The notes beneath the pieces are model-generated. The model was not told the origin of the DNA and ran no database searches. It saw nothing but the letters and a program-made list of their open reading frames with translations. Shown here piece by piece: positions 22,430-31,244 of a stretch of 64,000 bases of DNA (position 1 is the stretch's first letter; each line of letters begins with the position of its first letter). A program made the translations under genes and the position numbers. This DNA comes from Microbispora sp. H11081 (GTDB taxonomy: Bacteria; Actinomycetota; Actinomycetes; Streptosporangiales; Streptosporangiaceae), in NCBI RefSeq assembly GCF_012999535.1, contig NZ_JABBWV010000010.1:1-64000 (forward strand), in the 5' to 3' direction.

Positions 22430-23791
22430 TCAGGTGATCTGGAAGCCGAGGACGGCCAGGATGTTGACGAACACGCCGACGGCGAGTGCGGCGTAGGCTC
22501 CGACGGACATCGGCATAACCGGGAAGTTCTTGCGGCTGTTGAGGAACCAGGCCGCGATGACGATGGCGAACCCCCACTGCCCGGCGAAGGCCGAGGCGGC
22601 GAGCGCGCCACCGATCAGGAAACCGATCTCCATCACGTGGAAGATGGCCGTCCGCATGACGTCCGCGACCTCGCGGATGGACGGCAGCCGCTCGATGCCG
22701 CGGACGACCGCCACGAGGGCGAGCACCTCCACCGCCCGCAACGCCGCGCAGGCCGCCGCGGCGGCCCACGGGTTCGGCATGAGCATGGCGATGCCCTGGT
22801 CCAGGAATGTGCCGGTCGCCATGCAACCGGTGACGGCCGCGGTCGTGAACTTCATCGGGATGAACGCGAAGGCCCACGCGAGCATGATCAGCGCCGCCGG
22901 GATGGCCAGGCCTTGGGCGTAGAGCAGCCCGGAGATGGGGTCCTTCGTCATGAGGCCCCAGTTGTACGCCGCTCCCATCAGCGCCGCGAGAGCGACGATC
23001 GGCAGGAGGGCCCGGCGGATTCGCCGTGCGTTCTCGTCGAAGACGTCCTCCTCCTCGTCGTCATCGTCCTCGACGGCCCAGGCCACGGTGGGCTCCTGCG
23101 CCGCCTTGCCCCGCCGGGCCTCCAGGATGAGAAATGCGAGGAGGAACACGATCCCGACGGTGAACGACCACACCGCGGGGTACGGCAGGCCCGCCGTCCG
23201 GGCGCCGAACCACGCGACCGAGCAGGCCACGAGCGCGACGAACGCCCGGCGGTAGCCGTAGTGGTAGGCGATGGTCAGCACCGCGAACAGGAAGTACGCC
23301 CCGGCGGCGGGCTCGCTGAAGAGTTGGACCGGGCTGGCCATCTCGATGGGCAGGCGGTGCATGACCTCAGTGATGAGGCGGAGCAGGACCGCCATCGCCG
23401 CGCCCCACAGGCCGCCCGCCAGCAACGCGAGCGCGACCCCGCGCCGCGCACGCGCGGTCCGGTGCCACGGGGACGACTGATCTCCCCGGACGGTCACCCC
23501 GATCCAGTCGGTCGCCATGAAGATCATGTAAACCAGGGGGATCACATAGCCGATGGAGAAGGGGATGCCGAAGGCCCAGAAGAAGCCCCACGCGAGGTTG
23601 AAGGACGTCTTCGACACCTCCTTCCGCGGCAGTTCGCCCTTACGGAAGGAGCCCATGACGGGCCGCAGGCCGTCGTGGAAGACGCTGACGCCGCGGTGCG
23701 CGAGCGCCGACGCCAGTGCGCCGATGGCCGCGAACAAGACCACGGACGGGATGAACGGGACGGGGAGCGTCACCGCATGACCGATCGTCAC
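22430..23791 (-). CDS. yhfT: YhfT-like integral membrane transport protein
   Basis: About 453 residues with roughly ten to twelve hydrophobic helices, matching E. coli YhfT: ASALAHRGVSVFHDGLRP near the N-terminus, the loop ENARRIRRALLPIVALAALMG, the MPNPWAAAAACAALRAVEVL helix and SIREVADVMRTAIFHVMEIG. A strongly acidic loop (EDDDDEEEDVFDE) sits between the two halves. YhfT is an uncharacterised transport-like protein confined to yhf operons. The GTG at 23791 (GCGAGG upstream) is preferred, because the more distal GTG at 23866 has no purine-rich site. It is the last intact gene of the unit that begins with the Gfo/Idh gene. Confidence 0.82.
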   Translation of the reverse strand: MTIGHAVTLPVPFIPSVVLFAAIGALASALAHRGVSVFHDGLRPVMGSFRKGELPRKEVSKTSFNLAWGFFWAFGIPFSIGYVIPLVYMIFMATDWIGVTVRGDQSSPWHRTARARRGVALALLAGGLWGAAMAVLLRLITEVMHRLPIEMASPVQLFSEPAAGAYFLFAVLTIAYHYGYRRAFVALVACSVAWFGARTAGLPYPAVWSFTVGIVFLLAFLILEARRGKAAQEPTVAWAVEDDDDEEEDVFDENARRIRRALLPIVALAALMGAAYNWGLMTKDPISGLLYAQGLAIPAALIMLAWAFAFIPMKFTTAAVTGCMATGTFLDQGIAMLMPNPWAAAAACAALRAVEVLALVAVVRGIERLPSIREVADVMRTAIFHVMEIGFLIGGALAASAFAGQWGFAIVIAAWFLNSRKNFPVMPMSVGAYAALAVGVFVNILAVLGFQIT

Positions 23792-23917
23792 GAGCAGGAA
23801 CCTCGCAGACACAAAGGAATTTCGGGGGGCCGCAATCCACTGGGGTGAGTCGACGCGGCTCGACACCGGCGGAGGGAGCTGGGGATGAGAGGAAAGGAAA
23901 TCAGGGGACCGATGGGT

Positions 23918-24991
23918 TCAGAGGACGAAGAACAGGAGCAGGGCACCCGCTACCAGCGCGGCGTACAACGGTAGACCCTTCCAGATCCTGCGGTCGGGGC
24001 CGGCCTCGCCCTTCCGGTTGAGGGCCACCACCACGATGACGATGAGCCCGGTGACCATGAGCTGTGTCCACGGGTTGACGTTGAGGAGGTTCAGCAGGTT
24101 CTCGAACAGAGCGATGATGAGTACCCCGACACCGGTGCCGAGAATACTGCCGCGCCCACCGGTGAGCGGCGCCCCGCCGACCACGACCGCGGCGATGGCG
24201 GCGAGCTCGTAGCCGGTGCCGAAGTTCGCGTCGGCCGTGCTCAGCCGCGCGGTGGCCAGCACACCCGCCAGCCCCGCGAGCAGACCGCTGATCACGTAAA
24301 CGGACAGCCGCAGTCGGTTGACGTTGATGCCGGAGAAGAACGCCGCCTCCTCGTTGCCGCCCATGGCGTACAGCTTCCGGCCGTACACCGTCCGGCTCAG
24401 CACGAGCTGTCCGACGAGGAGGGCGGCGCCGAGGATCACGATCGGCACCGGAATGCCGAGGATCACGCCGGTCGCGAGGTAGTCGAGGCCGGGCACGCTC
24501 ACGTAGATGGGGGTCGCGTTGGAGAGCTGGAATGCGACACCGCGGGCGATGGTCAGCGTCGCGAGGGTGACGATGAAGGGTTGCAGCCGGGCCGTGGTCA
24601 CCCCCAGCCCGTTGACCAATCCGAAGAACGCGCCCGTCGCGAGGGCGGCGACAATCGTCCCCGTCAGGCCGTACCCCTGGTAGAGGGCTCCCACGACGCC
24701 GGCCGCGGCGGTCACAGAACCGACGGACAGGTCGATGCCTCCTCCCCCGGCCAGGATGACGAGAGTCTGGCCTATCGCGAGCAGACCGACGACGGCGGAG
24801 ATCCGCAGCACGTTGGACAGGTTCGGCGCGGTGAGGAAGGCCGGCGACAACATCGTACCGATGACGATGACCAGCGCGAGCGCGGGAATCATGCCGCTGT
24901 TCGCGAAGACGCTCCGCGCCCTGCGCATGGTGTCGCTCCTGCCACCGGCCTTGGGGCCGGACTGCACGCCGCTGTCGGCTGTAGTGGTCAT
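23918..24991 (-). CDS. RbsC-type sugar ABC transporter permease
   Basis: A 357-residue permease of the ribose/xylose class with about ten membrane helices. Characteristic stretches are ILAGGGGIDLSVGSVTA, LGVTTARLQPFIVTLATL, GRKLYAMGGNEEAAFFSGIN, TGYELAAIAAVVVGG and GGRGSILGTGVGVLII. Its start overlaps the ATPase stop by four bases (ATGA). It is a single permease gene, so the channel is presumably a homodimer. It imports the substrate together with the ATPase and binding protein encoded next to it. Confidence 0.92.
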   Translation of the reverse strand: MTTTADSGVQSGPKAGGRSDTMRRARSVFANSGMIPALALVIVIGTMLSPAFLTAPNLSNVLRISAVVGLLAIGQTLVILAGGGGIDLSVGSVTAAAGVVGALYQGYGLTGTIVAALATGAFFGLVNGLGVTTARLQPFIVTLATLTIARGVAFQLSNATPIYVSVPGLDYLATGVILGIPVPIVILGAALLVGQLVLSRTVYGRKLYAMGGNEEAAFFSGINVNRLRLSVYVISGLLAGLAGVLATARLSTADANFGTGYELAAIAAVVVGGAPLTGGRGSILGTGVGVLIIALFENLLNLLNVNPWTQLMVTGLIVIVVVALNRKGEAGPDRRIWKGLPLYAALVAGALLLFFVL

Positions 24992-26574
24992 GAGATTCCC
25001 GTTCCCATCGCCATTTCGAGGATTTCGTGCTCCGTCGTCGTATGTGCCGGTACCGCGCCGACGAGTCGCCCCTGACGCATCACGAGGATCCGGTCGCAGA
25101 TTCCGAGGAGTTCCGGCAGTTCGGAAGAGATCACCAGGACGCCGGCTCCCTGGTCGGCGAGCCGTCCGATCTCGCGGTAGATCTCCGACTTGACCTCGAC
25201 GTCGATGCCTCGTGTCGGCTCGTCGAGGATGTACAGCGCCGGTTGCCGGGTCAGCCAGCGGGCGAGCACCACCTTCTGCTGGTTGCCCCCGCTCAGCGTG
25301 CCGACGGGGGTCGAGACGCTTGGCGCCTTGACCCGCAGCCGCTCGCTGGCCTGCTTGGTGTGGTCACGCAACCGGCGCGTTCTCACGAACGGCCCCCGGG
25401 CGAACGAGCGCAGGTGCGGGAGAGCGATGTTGTCCGAGATGGACAGGTTCAAGACCAGTCCTTGGGATTTGCGCTCCTCAGGCACGAGCACGATCCCCGC
25501 CGCGATGGCGTCCCGTGGCGTCCGTACGCGGACCCGGCGGCCCCGTACGGTGATCTCACCCGCGTCGACCGGGTCCGCCCCGAACAGTGCTCGCGCCACC
25601 TCGGTCCGCCCGGCCCCCACCAGCCCGGCGAGCCCCACGACCTCTCCCGCGCCGACCGTGAAGCCGACGTCCTCGAACACGCCGCGCCGGGTGAGGCCGC
25701 TGACCGTGAGGACCGGCTCCGAGCCGGTTCGGGGTTCCCCTGGACGGTCGAAGAACCGCTCCACCGAGCGCCCGACCATGGCCCGCACAAGCTCGTCCTC
25801 AGTCACGCCGGAGGACGAGCGGTGCTGCACGACGTGGCCGTCCCGCAGCACGGTGACCTCGTCAGCCAGCCCGGTGATCTCGTTCAGCCGGTGGCTCACG
25901 TACACCAGCGCGGCTCCGGTCGACTGCAGCTCTCGCAGCACGGCGAACAGGCGCTCGATCTCCGGGTCCGTCAGCGCCGCGGTGGGCTCGTCCAGGATGT
26001 AGACCTTGCCGTCCAGGACGATCCCACGTGCGATCATGACAAGCTGCTGAACGGCCGGCCCGTGCTCGCCGAGGAGCGAGGCAGGGGACACCCGCGCGCC
26101 GAGCCGTTCGAGCAGCTCCCCCGCCCCGCGCAGCAGGGCACGCCGGTCGACGAGCCCGGCCCGCCGGGGCAGGCAGCCGAGGTAGATGTTCTCCGCCACC
26201 GAAAGATGCGGCATGAGCGACAGCTCCTGCGGCACCAGGCTGATCCCCCGGCGCCGGGCGTCCGCGGGGCCGTGGAACCGTATGGCGGCGCCGTCGACCG
26301 CGATCGTTCCCGAGTCCGGCTGGAGGACGCCGGCCATGACCTTCATGAGGGTCGACTTGCCGGCGCCGTTCTCACCCACCAGCGCGTGCACCGTTCCCGC
26401 GTGGACGTCGAGGCCCACCTGGGACAGTGCGGTCACTCCGGTGAACGACTTCGTGATCCCGCGAAGAGAGAGCAGGGGCGGTCTCACCGTACCCCTCTCT
26501 CCCGATCCGATCGATTCCTCGCGCTCCCGCTTCGGAGTCCCAGGAGTCATCGGAGTCATCGCGTCTCCAGCCAT
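24988..26574 (-). CDS. RbsA-type sugar ABC transporter ATP-binding protein
   Basis: A 528-residue tandem ATPase. The first half has Walker A GENGAGKSTLMKVMAG and Walker B VYILDEPTAALTDPE; the second half has the degenerate loop typical of RbsA (GLAGLVGAGRTEVARALFG), the signature LSGGNQQKVVLARWLT and LYILDEPTRGIDVEVKSE. This is the standard architecture for carbohydrate uptake transporters of the second class. Start ATG 26574, with another ATG five codons in. It sits between the binding protein and permease genes on the same strand. Confidence 0.93.
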   Translation of the reverse strand: MAGDAMTPMTPGTPKREREESIGSGERGTVRPPLLSLRGITKSFTGVTALSQVGLDVHAGTVHALVGENGAGKSTLMKVMAGVLQPDSGTIAVDGAAIRFHGPADARRRGISLVPQELSLMPHLSVAENIYLGCLPRRAGLVDRRALLRGAGELLERLGARVSPASLLGEHGPAVQQLVMIARGIVLDGKVYILDEPTAALTDPEIERLFAVLRELQSTGAALVYVSHRLNEITGLADEVTVLRDGHVVQHRSSSGVTEDELVRAMVGRSVERFFDRPGEPRTGSEPVLTVSGLTRRGVFEDVGFTVGAGEVVGLAGLVGAGRTEVARALFGADPVDAGEITVRGRRVRVRTPRDAIAAGIVLVPEERKSQGLVLNLSISDNIALPHLRSFARGPFVRTRRLRDHTKQASERLRVKAPSVSTPVGTLSGGNQQKVVLARWLTRQPALYILDEPTRGIDVEVKSEIYREIGRLADQGAGVLVISSELPELLGICDRILVMRQGRLVGAVPAHTTTEHEILEMAMGTGIS

Positions 26575-26610
26575 CTGACCATCACCTCGGATCTGCCCCG
26601 CCGTAGCCGG

Positions 26611-27795
26611 CTACTTGTTCTCGAGCTGGCCCCAGGCCCTGTCGAGTTGGTCGTCCGCGTTCTCCGACGTGATCAGCTCCGGCTGGGACAACACGATGTT
26701 CTTCTGGACCTCCTTGCCGAGGAGGTGGTAGGCGGCCGCGCGGAAGGCGATGTCACCGTGGAGGGGGGTCCAGGGAGCGACGGCCTTGAAGTTGCCATCC
26801 TTGACGTTCTGCACCTCGGGCTTGGAGCCGTCGATCGTGAGGATCGGGATTCCGGTCCGGCCGAGCTCCTGCATGGCCTTGTGGATGCCGACCGCGATCT
26901 CACCGGAGTGGACGTACCACGCGTCGATGTTCTTGCCGTCGGGGGACTGCAGGAAGTCGAGTGCCACCTTGTAGCCCTGGGCCCGGCTGTAGTCGGTGGG
27001 CGGCGTCGTCACGACCTTGATGTTGGGGAACTGCTGGCCCATGACCGAGACGAACCCCTCGTGCCGGAGGATCTGGGCCGAGGACCCGATGGCGCCGGAC
27101 GTCTCGGCGACGACGCCCTTGCCGCCCAGCAGCTTGCCCGCGGTCTCCGCGAGCTGCTGGGTGGCCGTCTTGTAGTCCAGGTAGATCCAGGTGTCGTACT
27201 GATCCGTGGCCACCGTGCGCTCCATGCCGACGACGGTGAAGCCGGCCTTCTTGGCCTTCTCGATCTCCGGGGTCAGCGGGCCGACGGAGTGCGGCCACAC
27301 CAGGATCGCGTCCGCCTTCTGCGCCATGCAGGTGTCGATGTCCTGCACCTGCTTCAGCGCGTCGTTGTCGGTGTTGTAGTAGATGACCTTGACATTCGGG
27401 TGCCGCGCCGCCTCCAGCATGACGCTTTCCTTCTGCGCGACGGACCACGGGTGCCGGATCAGCGCCTGCGAGAAGCAGAAGGTGTAGGTCTTGTTCGGGT
27501 CGCCGATCGGTCCGTCGGGGAGCGGCAGCACCTCCTTGTACGGCAGGGACAGCGGCGCGCCGGTGATGGGGCCCTTCTCGACCGGCCCCGGCTTGCTGTC
27601 GAACGCGACGGCGTCGGCAGGCGGAAGCAGGTACTTGTCGATGACGGTCTTGGATGCGCCGGAGTTGGCGGCGGCGTCGTCGGACGGCTTCTGCGGTGAG
27701 CAGGCCACCAGCCCGGCCGCGACGGCGAGCGAAACAGCGATCGTAGCGGCGCGGCGCGCCGGGAACGGACGGGGACGGGGGTCCTCTACGTACAT
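26611..27795 (-). CDS. Sugar ABC transporter substrate-binding lipoprotein (RbsB type)
   Basis: A 394-residue binding protein. The N-terminus PFPARRAATIAVSLAVAAG ends in a lipobox LVAC-S (cysteine about residue 32), so it should be a membrane-anchored lipoprotein. The mature part has the type I periplasmic-binding fold: CFSQALIRHPWSVAQKES, VIYYNTDNDALKQVQDIDT, ADAILVWPHSVGP, ILTIDGSKPEVQNVKDG. A stretch of about 80 residues precedes the domain, which is longer than in RbsB. The ligand is unknown but should be the island's substrate. RBS GAGGAA precedes the ATG. Confidence 0.9.
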   Translation of the reverse strand: MYVEDPRPRPFPARRAATIAVSLAVAAGLVACSPQKPSDDAAANSGASKTVIDKYLLPPADAVAFDSKPGPVEKGPITGAPLSLPYKEVLPLPDGPIGDPNKTYTFCFSQALIRHPWSVAQKESVMLEAARHPNVKVIYYNTDNDALKQVQDIDTCMAQKADAILVWPHSVGPLTPEIEKAKKAGFTVVGMERTVATDQYDTWIYLDYKTATQQLAETAGKLLGGKGVVAETSGAIGSSAQILRHEGFVSVMGQQFPNIKVVTTPPTDYSRAQGYKVALDFLQSPDGKNIDAWYVHSGEIAVGIHKAMQELGRTGIPILTIDGSKPEVQNVKDGNFKAVAPWTPLHGDIAFRAAAYHLLGKEVQKNIVLSQPELITSENADDQLDRAWGQLENK

Positions 27796-27833
27796 GGTTC
27801 CTCGTTATTTCGGGGGGGTGGTTTGAGGAGGGG

Positions 27834-28835
27834 TCAGTTGCGGGCGCTCGCGTAGAACGACTTGACGACGCCGAGGACATGCCGGGCCGATCGTCCGTCG
27901 GACATCGGAGCCCGGTCGTGCGCGATCGCGTCGGCGAAGTCGGCGAGCTGCGCTATGTGGCCGCGCCCGTACGCGAGATTGGTCTGGAAGGACGGATCGT
28001 CCAAAGGCTCGTCGAAGACGTGGGTCTCTCGGCTCCCGTTGAGATACTCGACGTCCAGCCGGCGCGAGTCGGTGAGGACCGCGACGCCCTTCGTGCCCGA
28101 GATGGTGATCCGCGACTCGAACTTCAGGCCGACGGACATCGACGCCGCGATCGTCGCGAGTGCTCCGCTCTCGAAGCGGAGCACTCCGCCCGCGGTGTCC
28201 TCGACCTCGGTGGAATGGGTGAGCGTGGCGATCGCGCCCCGGGTCTCCTTCACCTCGCCCAGGAACCAGCAGAGCAGGTCCAGGGCGTGAACGGCGTGGG
28301 TGTTGAGGACGCCGCCACCCTCGCGCTCCCAGGTTCCGCGCCAGCCGCTGCCGGCGAAGTAGCTCGTGTCCTCAGGGTTCTTGTAGTACTGGAAGAGTGC
28401 CGTGCCGAGCACCGGGCGGCCCAGCCGTCCCGAGTCGAGGAGCCTGCGCAGTGCCTGGGCGTTGTCGTTGAACCTGTGCTGGAAGACGACAGCCAGCTTC
28501 ACGCCGTTGTCGTCGCACGCCTCGATGATCCGGTCACATTCCTCGACGGAGGTGGCGAGCGGCTTCTCGCAGAAGACATGCACCCCTGCCTGCGCCGCGG
28601 CCACGCATACTTCCTCGTGGAGGTGGTGCGGCAGGCAGACGCCGACGGCGTCCACTCCAGCCGCGAACATCTCCCGGTAGTCGGTGTAGAAGGGGACATT
28701 CCACTCCCGGCCCGACGCCGCCGCCCGCTCCTCGTCCACGTCGGAAACGCCGACAAGCTCGACTCCATCAGCCGCCAGCGCCGCCTGGGCGTGGTTACGG
28801 TGGATCCGACCGCATCCGACAATCCCGTACCGCAT
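27834..28835 (-). CDS. Gfo/Idh/MocA family oxidoreductase
   Basis: A 333-residue NAD(P)-dependent sugar or cyclitol dehydrogenase. The Rossmann motif is RYGIVGCGRIHRNHAQAAL, the lysine motif is CEKPLATSVEECD at about residue 95, and GGVLNTHAVHALDLLCWFLG carries the catalytic His region. Substrates of the family include inositols, glucose, UDP-sugars and sugar acids. It starts at ATG 28835 behind AGAGGAG. It is the first gene of the Gfo-SBP-ATPase-permease-yhfT unit, with operator E just upstream. Confidence 0.9.
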   Translation of the reverse strand: MRYGIVGCGRIHRNHAQAALAADGVELVGVSDVDEERAAASGREWNVPFYTDYREMFAAGVDAVGVCLPHHLHEEVCVAAAQAGVHVFCEKPLATSVEECDRIIEACDDNGVKLAVVFQHRFNDNAQALRRLLDSGRLGRPVLGTALFQYYKNPEDTSYFAGSGWRGTWEREGGGVLNTHAVHALDLLCWFLGEVKETRGAIATLTHSTEVEDTAGGVLRFESGALATIAASMSVGLKFESRITISGTKGVAVLTDSRRLDVEYLNGSRETHVFDEPLDDPSFQTNLAYGRGHIAQLADFADAIAHDRAPMSDGRSARHVLGVVKSFYASARN

Positions 28836-28856
28836 GCGCGCTCCTCTCATCATGGT

Positions 28857-28869
28857 GTTATGACGTTAT
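28857..28869 (-). promoter_or_regulatory. Candidate operator E upstream of the Gfo/Idh-ABC-yhfT unit
   Basis: ATAACGTCATAAC on the minus strand, 21 bases before the Gfo start, in an AT-rich patch. It belongs to a 28-base block (28847-28874) that is repeated with a single mismatch at 29331-29358. Confidence 0.55.
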
Positions 28870-28874
28870 TACAA

Positions 28875-29330
28875 CTTAAATGCTTGTCAAGGGTTCTCTG
28901 CGAATCTGTGCGAACTGTTAGAGCCCCAGGTCAGACCCCATCACCACACGAGTGCCCAGCATGAGGGCGCGCCTCAGCGCCGGTCGTGGTGACCCCCGAC
29001 GCCGCCCAGCGCTCGTGTCGCCACCAGGGCCGGCCGCACTCCCGCCACGACCCGATCGGCAGCGGCTCAGGCCGCTCCTCTACCAACCTCCAGACGGCGT
29101 GCGCGAGCCCAGTGCACCGGCGAGTACGCCACCGTCCACCTCAGGCGAAGGCGACTCGGCCGACCGCGATGAAAGGAGTGACCGCCAGGCTGCCGTGTTG
29201 CGGCGCTGGTCGATTTCCGGCACGACGGCGGACTGTGGTCCGTCCGCCGTCGAGGACGTCCAGGGATGATCACGGTGCGTATGCCGGAGGGCTGCCACCG
29301 CGCGGCGATCCCGGGCACGACCAGTTGGTC
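28875..29330. other. Intergenic region without a supported gene
   Basis: About 450 bases between operators E and F. Open frames exist on both strands but none has a ribosome binding site, a recognisable domain or consistent codon use. I see no RNA gene. It is probably decayed sequence at the right edge of the yhf-like island. Confidence 0.4.
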
Positions 29331-29340
29331 TCATCATGGT

Positions 29341-29353
29341 GTTGTGACGTTAT
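29341..29353 (-). promoter_or_regulatory. Orphan copy F of the regulon operator
   Basis: ATAACGTCACAAC on the minus strand, inside a 28-base block (29331-29358) that repeats the block around operator E with one mismatch. No intact gene starts nearby, so it is probably left from a duplication or a lost gene. Confidence 0.5.
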
Positions 29354-29394
29354 TACAAGAGTCGAGCGGGTAAAAGAGGTAGCAGGGCGTCGAG

Positions 29395-29880
29395 TTGCCC
29401 GAACCTTCGCTCCGGCGTGTGTGCGGGAGCACCGGTATGCGCCGTGGTTTGCGGTGGACGGTGTGCGTCGGCGCGTTCATTGGGCAACCGGGCGCGAGCA
29501 TCGTCATGCTGATCTTCCCTGCGTTGCAGCGCGGGTTTCACGCACCGACGACGGCTGGTTTCTACCTGCGCAGCCTCTACCCGCCCGAGGTCCGCATCGC
29601 CAGCTGTCGCCGGGGGAGACGGGTTGAGGAACGAGCAGAGGGCCGGGCCCGTTCGACCACCGGGCCGTTCCTGGGATCGCTCGGTGCCGACGCCACCCTG
29701 GTCGGCAGGCGACCGGTGCCGGCGAGGCGGCGGGCCTGCTGCTGCGTCTGATCACCGGCCCTGCGTCGGACCGTACCGGCCGCTACTGGGGCTGGACAGC
29801 CTACGTTGGCCTGGTCAACGCGCCGACGCGACCATCAGACCCGCGCCCGCAGCAGCCACCACTGGCGACGGCGGCTACGA
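29395..29880 (+). pseudogene. Scrambled remnants of an MFS transporter and an IS630 transposase
   Basis: On the plus strand, RRGLRWTVCVGAFIGQPGAS and VMLIFPALQRGFHA look like the first helix of an MFS transporter. They run into YLRSLYPPEVRIA, a fragment of IS630 transposase, at about 29.56-29.60 kb. Further on, in another frame, GLLLRLITGPASDRTGRYW looks like an internal MFS loop. No continuous gene exists. The IS630 piece is the very part missing from the remnant at 21.8 kb. Confidence 0.5.
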
Positions 29881-29996
29881 CATCACGAAATCAGGCTGTA
29901 GCACTGGCCCCATCGCCCACGGCCATCGCCAGCGGCGGCCGACGAAGCCCAGCCAGAGCTAATGAGCGTCCCTTTTATGCCTTTTTGCTACTTATG

Positions 29997-30659
29997 TTAA
30001 CGTTTACTACCGTTCCACTTCGGGCGTCCGGATGCGCGACAGTAATCCACCGATATGCAACTGTTTCCACCAGTTCGCAAGATCCGGGTCATCTTTGCTG
30101 CCCACTGCTCGCGGGTGATCGCGTACTCGACCTCGCCGAGGTCGCTGCCGGGGAGCGGTTCCTCCCAGTCCTGGTGGAACGTACGGACGTACCGCATGCC
30201 GATCGAGGTCATGGTCGCGCGGGAGGCGGTGTTGACCGCCATGGTCTCGGCGAAGACGCGGGTCAGTCCGAGATCTTCGAATCCGTGGCGAAGGAGCTCG
30301 CGGGCTCCCTCACTGGCCAGACCCTGGCGCCAGTAGCGCCGCAGGAGCCGGTAGCCGAGCTCGGCCTGCCCCTCGATCTGGCCCTGGTCGGCCCGCGTGG
30401 GCGGCTCCAGGATCCACCAGCCGACGAACCGCCCGTCCACGAAACCGGCCCAGAAGCCCAGCCCGGGAACGCGATCCGCGACGGCGAGCCGCCTGCGGTG
30501 CAAGTCCTCCACTTCCTCACGGGTACGCGCACGGCCGGCGAGATAGCGCATGACCTCGGGATCGGCGTCCAGCTCGACCTCGTGTTCGAGGTGTTCGTCG
30601 GAAAGCGGAACGAGTTCGACGCGTTCGGTGCGCAGGATCGCCTGGGACATGGGAGGCAT
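29997..30659 (-). CDS. GNAT family N-acetyltransferase (RimJ/RimL type)
   Basis: A 220-residue acetyltransferase of the ribosomal-protein-alanine acetyltransferase type: LRTERVELVPLSDEHLEHEV at the start, then ELGYRLLRRYWRQGLASEGA, the acetyl-CoA-binding region, and TRVFAETMAVNTASRATMTS with the SIGM turn. The last 25 or so residues (CISVDYCRASGRPKWNGSKR) look unrelated to the family, and AT-rich DNA follows, so the native 3' end may have been replaced. The ATG at 30659 has AGGGGA upstream. The substrate is unknown. Confidence 0.82.
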   Translation of the reverse strand: MPPMSQAILRTERVELVPLSDEHLEHEVELDADPEVMRYLAGRARTREEVEDLHRRRLAVADRVPGLGFWAGFVDGRFVGWWILEPPTRADQGQIEGQAELGYRLLRRYWRQGLASEGARELLRHGFEDLGLTRVFAETMAVNTASRATMTSIGMRYVRTFHQDWEEPLPGSDLGEVEYAITREQWAAKMTRILRTGGNSCISVDYCRASGRPKWNGSKR

Positions 30660-30735
30660 TCTTTCCCCTGCACCACTCGCCGGTCATGCGCTTTTCCCGC
30701 GGGCGCCGTCAGGCGGCACCCCTGTCAGCGCTCGG

Positions 30736-31224
30736 TCAGAGAGACGGGAAGCGGCTTTCGTCTGCCAGCCGACGGCTCAAGAGACGACGCGGGCCGGTGC
30801 CCTCGTCTCCGAGACGATCGTCGGGGTTGCGCAGTGCGCACCGATCGATGGAAAGGCATCCGCAGCCGACGCAGTCGGACAGCTTGTCGCGAAGGCGGGT
30901 GAGCTGCTCGATGCGAGTGTCGAGTTCGGCTCGCCATGAGGCGGACAGGCGGGTCCAGTCTTCCCTGTTCGGTGTGCGCTCCTCCGGAAGTCCTGCCAGC
31001 GCCTCGCCTACCATGCGCAGCGGAATGCCGACTCGCTGCGCCACCCGGATGAAGGCCACCCTGCGCAGGGTGTCGCGGGAGTAGCGTCGTTGGTTTCCCG
31101 CAGTCCTGCGGCTGCGGATCAAGCCCTTCTCTTCGTAGAAGTGCAAGGCGGTCACCGCGACACCGGCACGGGCAGCGAGCTGCCCGACAGTGAGCTCCTT
31201 GGCATCGAAAGGGGGTTTTGTCAC
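30736..31224 (-). CDS. soxR: SoxR, redox-sensing MerR-family activator
   Basis: A 162-residue MerR-type protein with the N-terminal HTH ([37 protein letters not shown]) and the C-terminal [2Fe-2S] ligands C118, C121, C123 and C129 in [12 protein letters not shown], the defining CX2CXCX5C of SoxR. In actinomycetes SoxR responds to redox-active secondary metabolites and activates exporters and oxidoreductases. A perfect-length SoxR box lies between it and the divergent MFS gene, making that pump the obvious target. Confidence 0.95.
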   Translation of the reverse strand: MTKPPFDAKELTVGQLAARAGVAVTALHFYEEKGLIRSRRTAGNQRRYSRDTLRRVAFIRVAQRVGIPLRMVGEALAGLPEERTPNREDWTRLSASWRAELDTRIEQLTRLRDKLSDCVGCGCLSIDRCALRNPDDRLGDEGTGPRRLLSRRLADESRFPSL

Positions 31225-31244
31225 GCCTCTCAGGCTAGAGCTTG

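Noticed and set aside
28952..29269. Short open frames on both strands between the duplicated operators
   Set aside because: No RBS, domain or codon bias; the frames overlap each other and look like non-coding GC-rich DNA.
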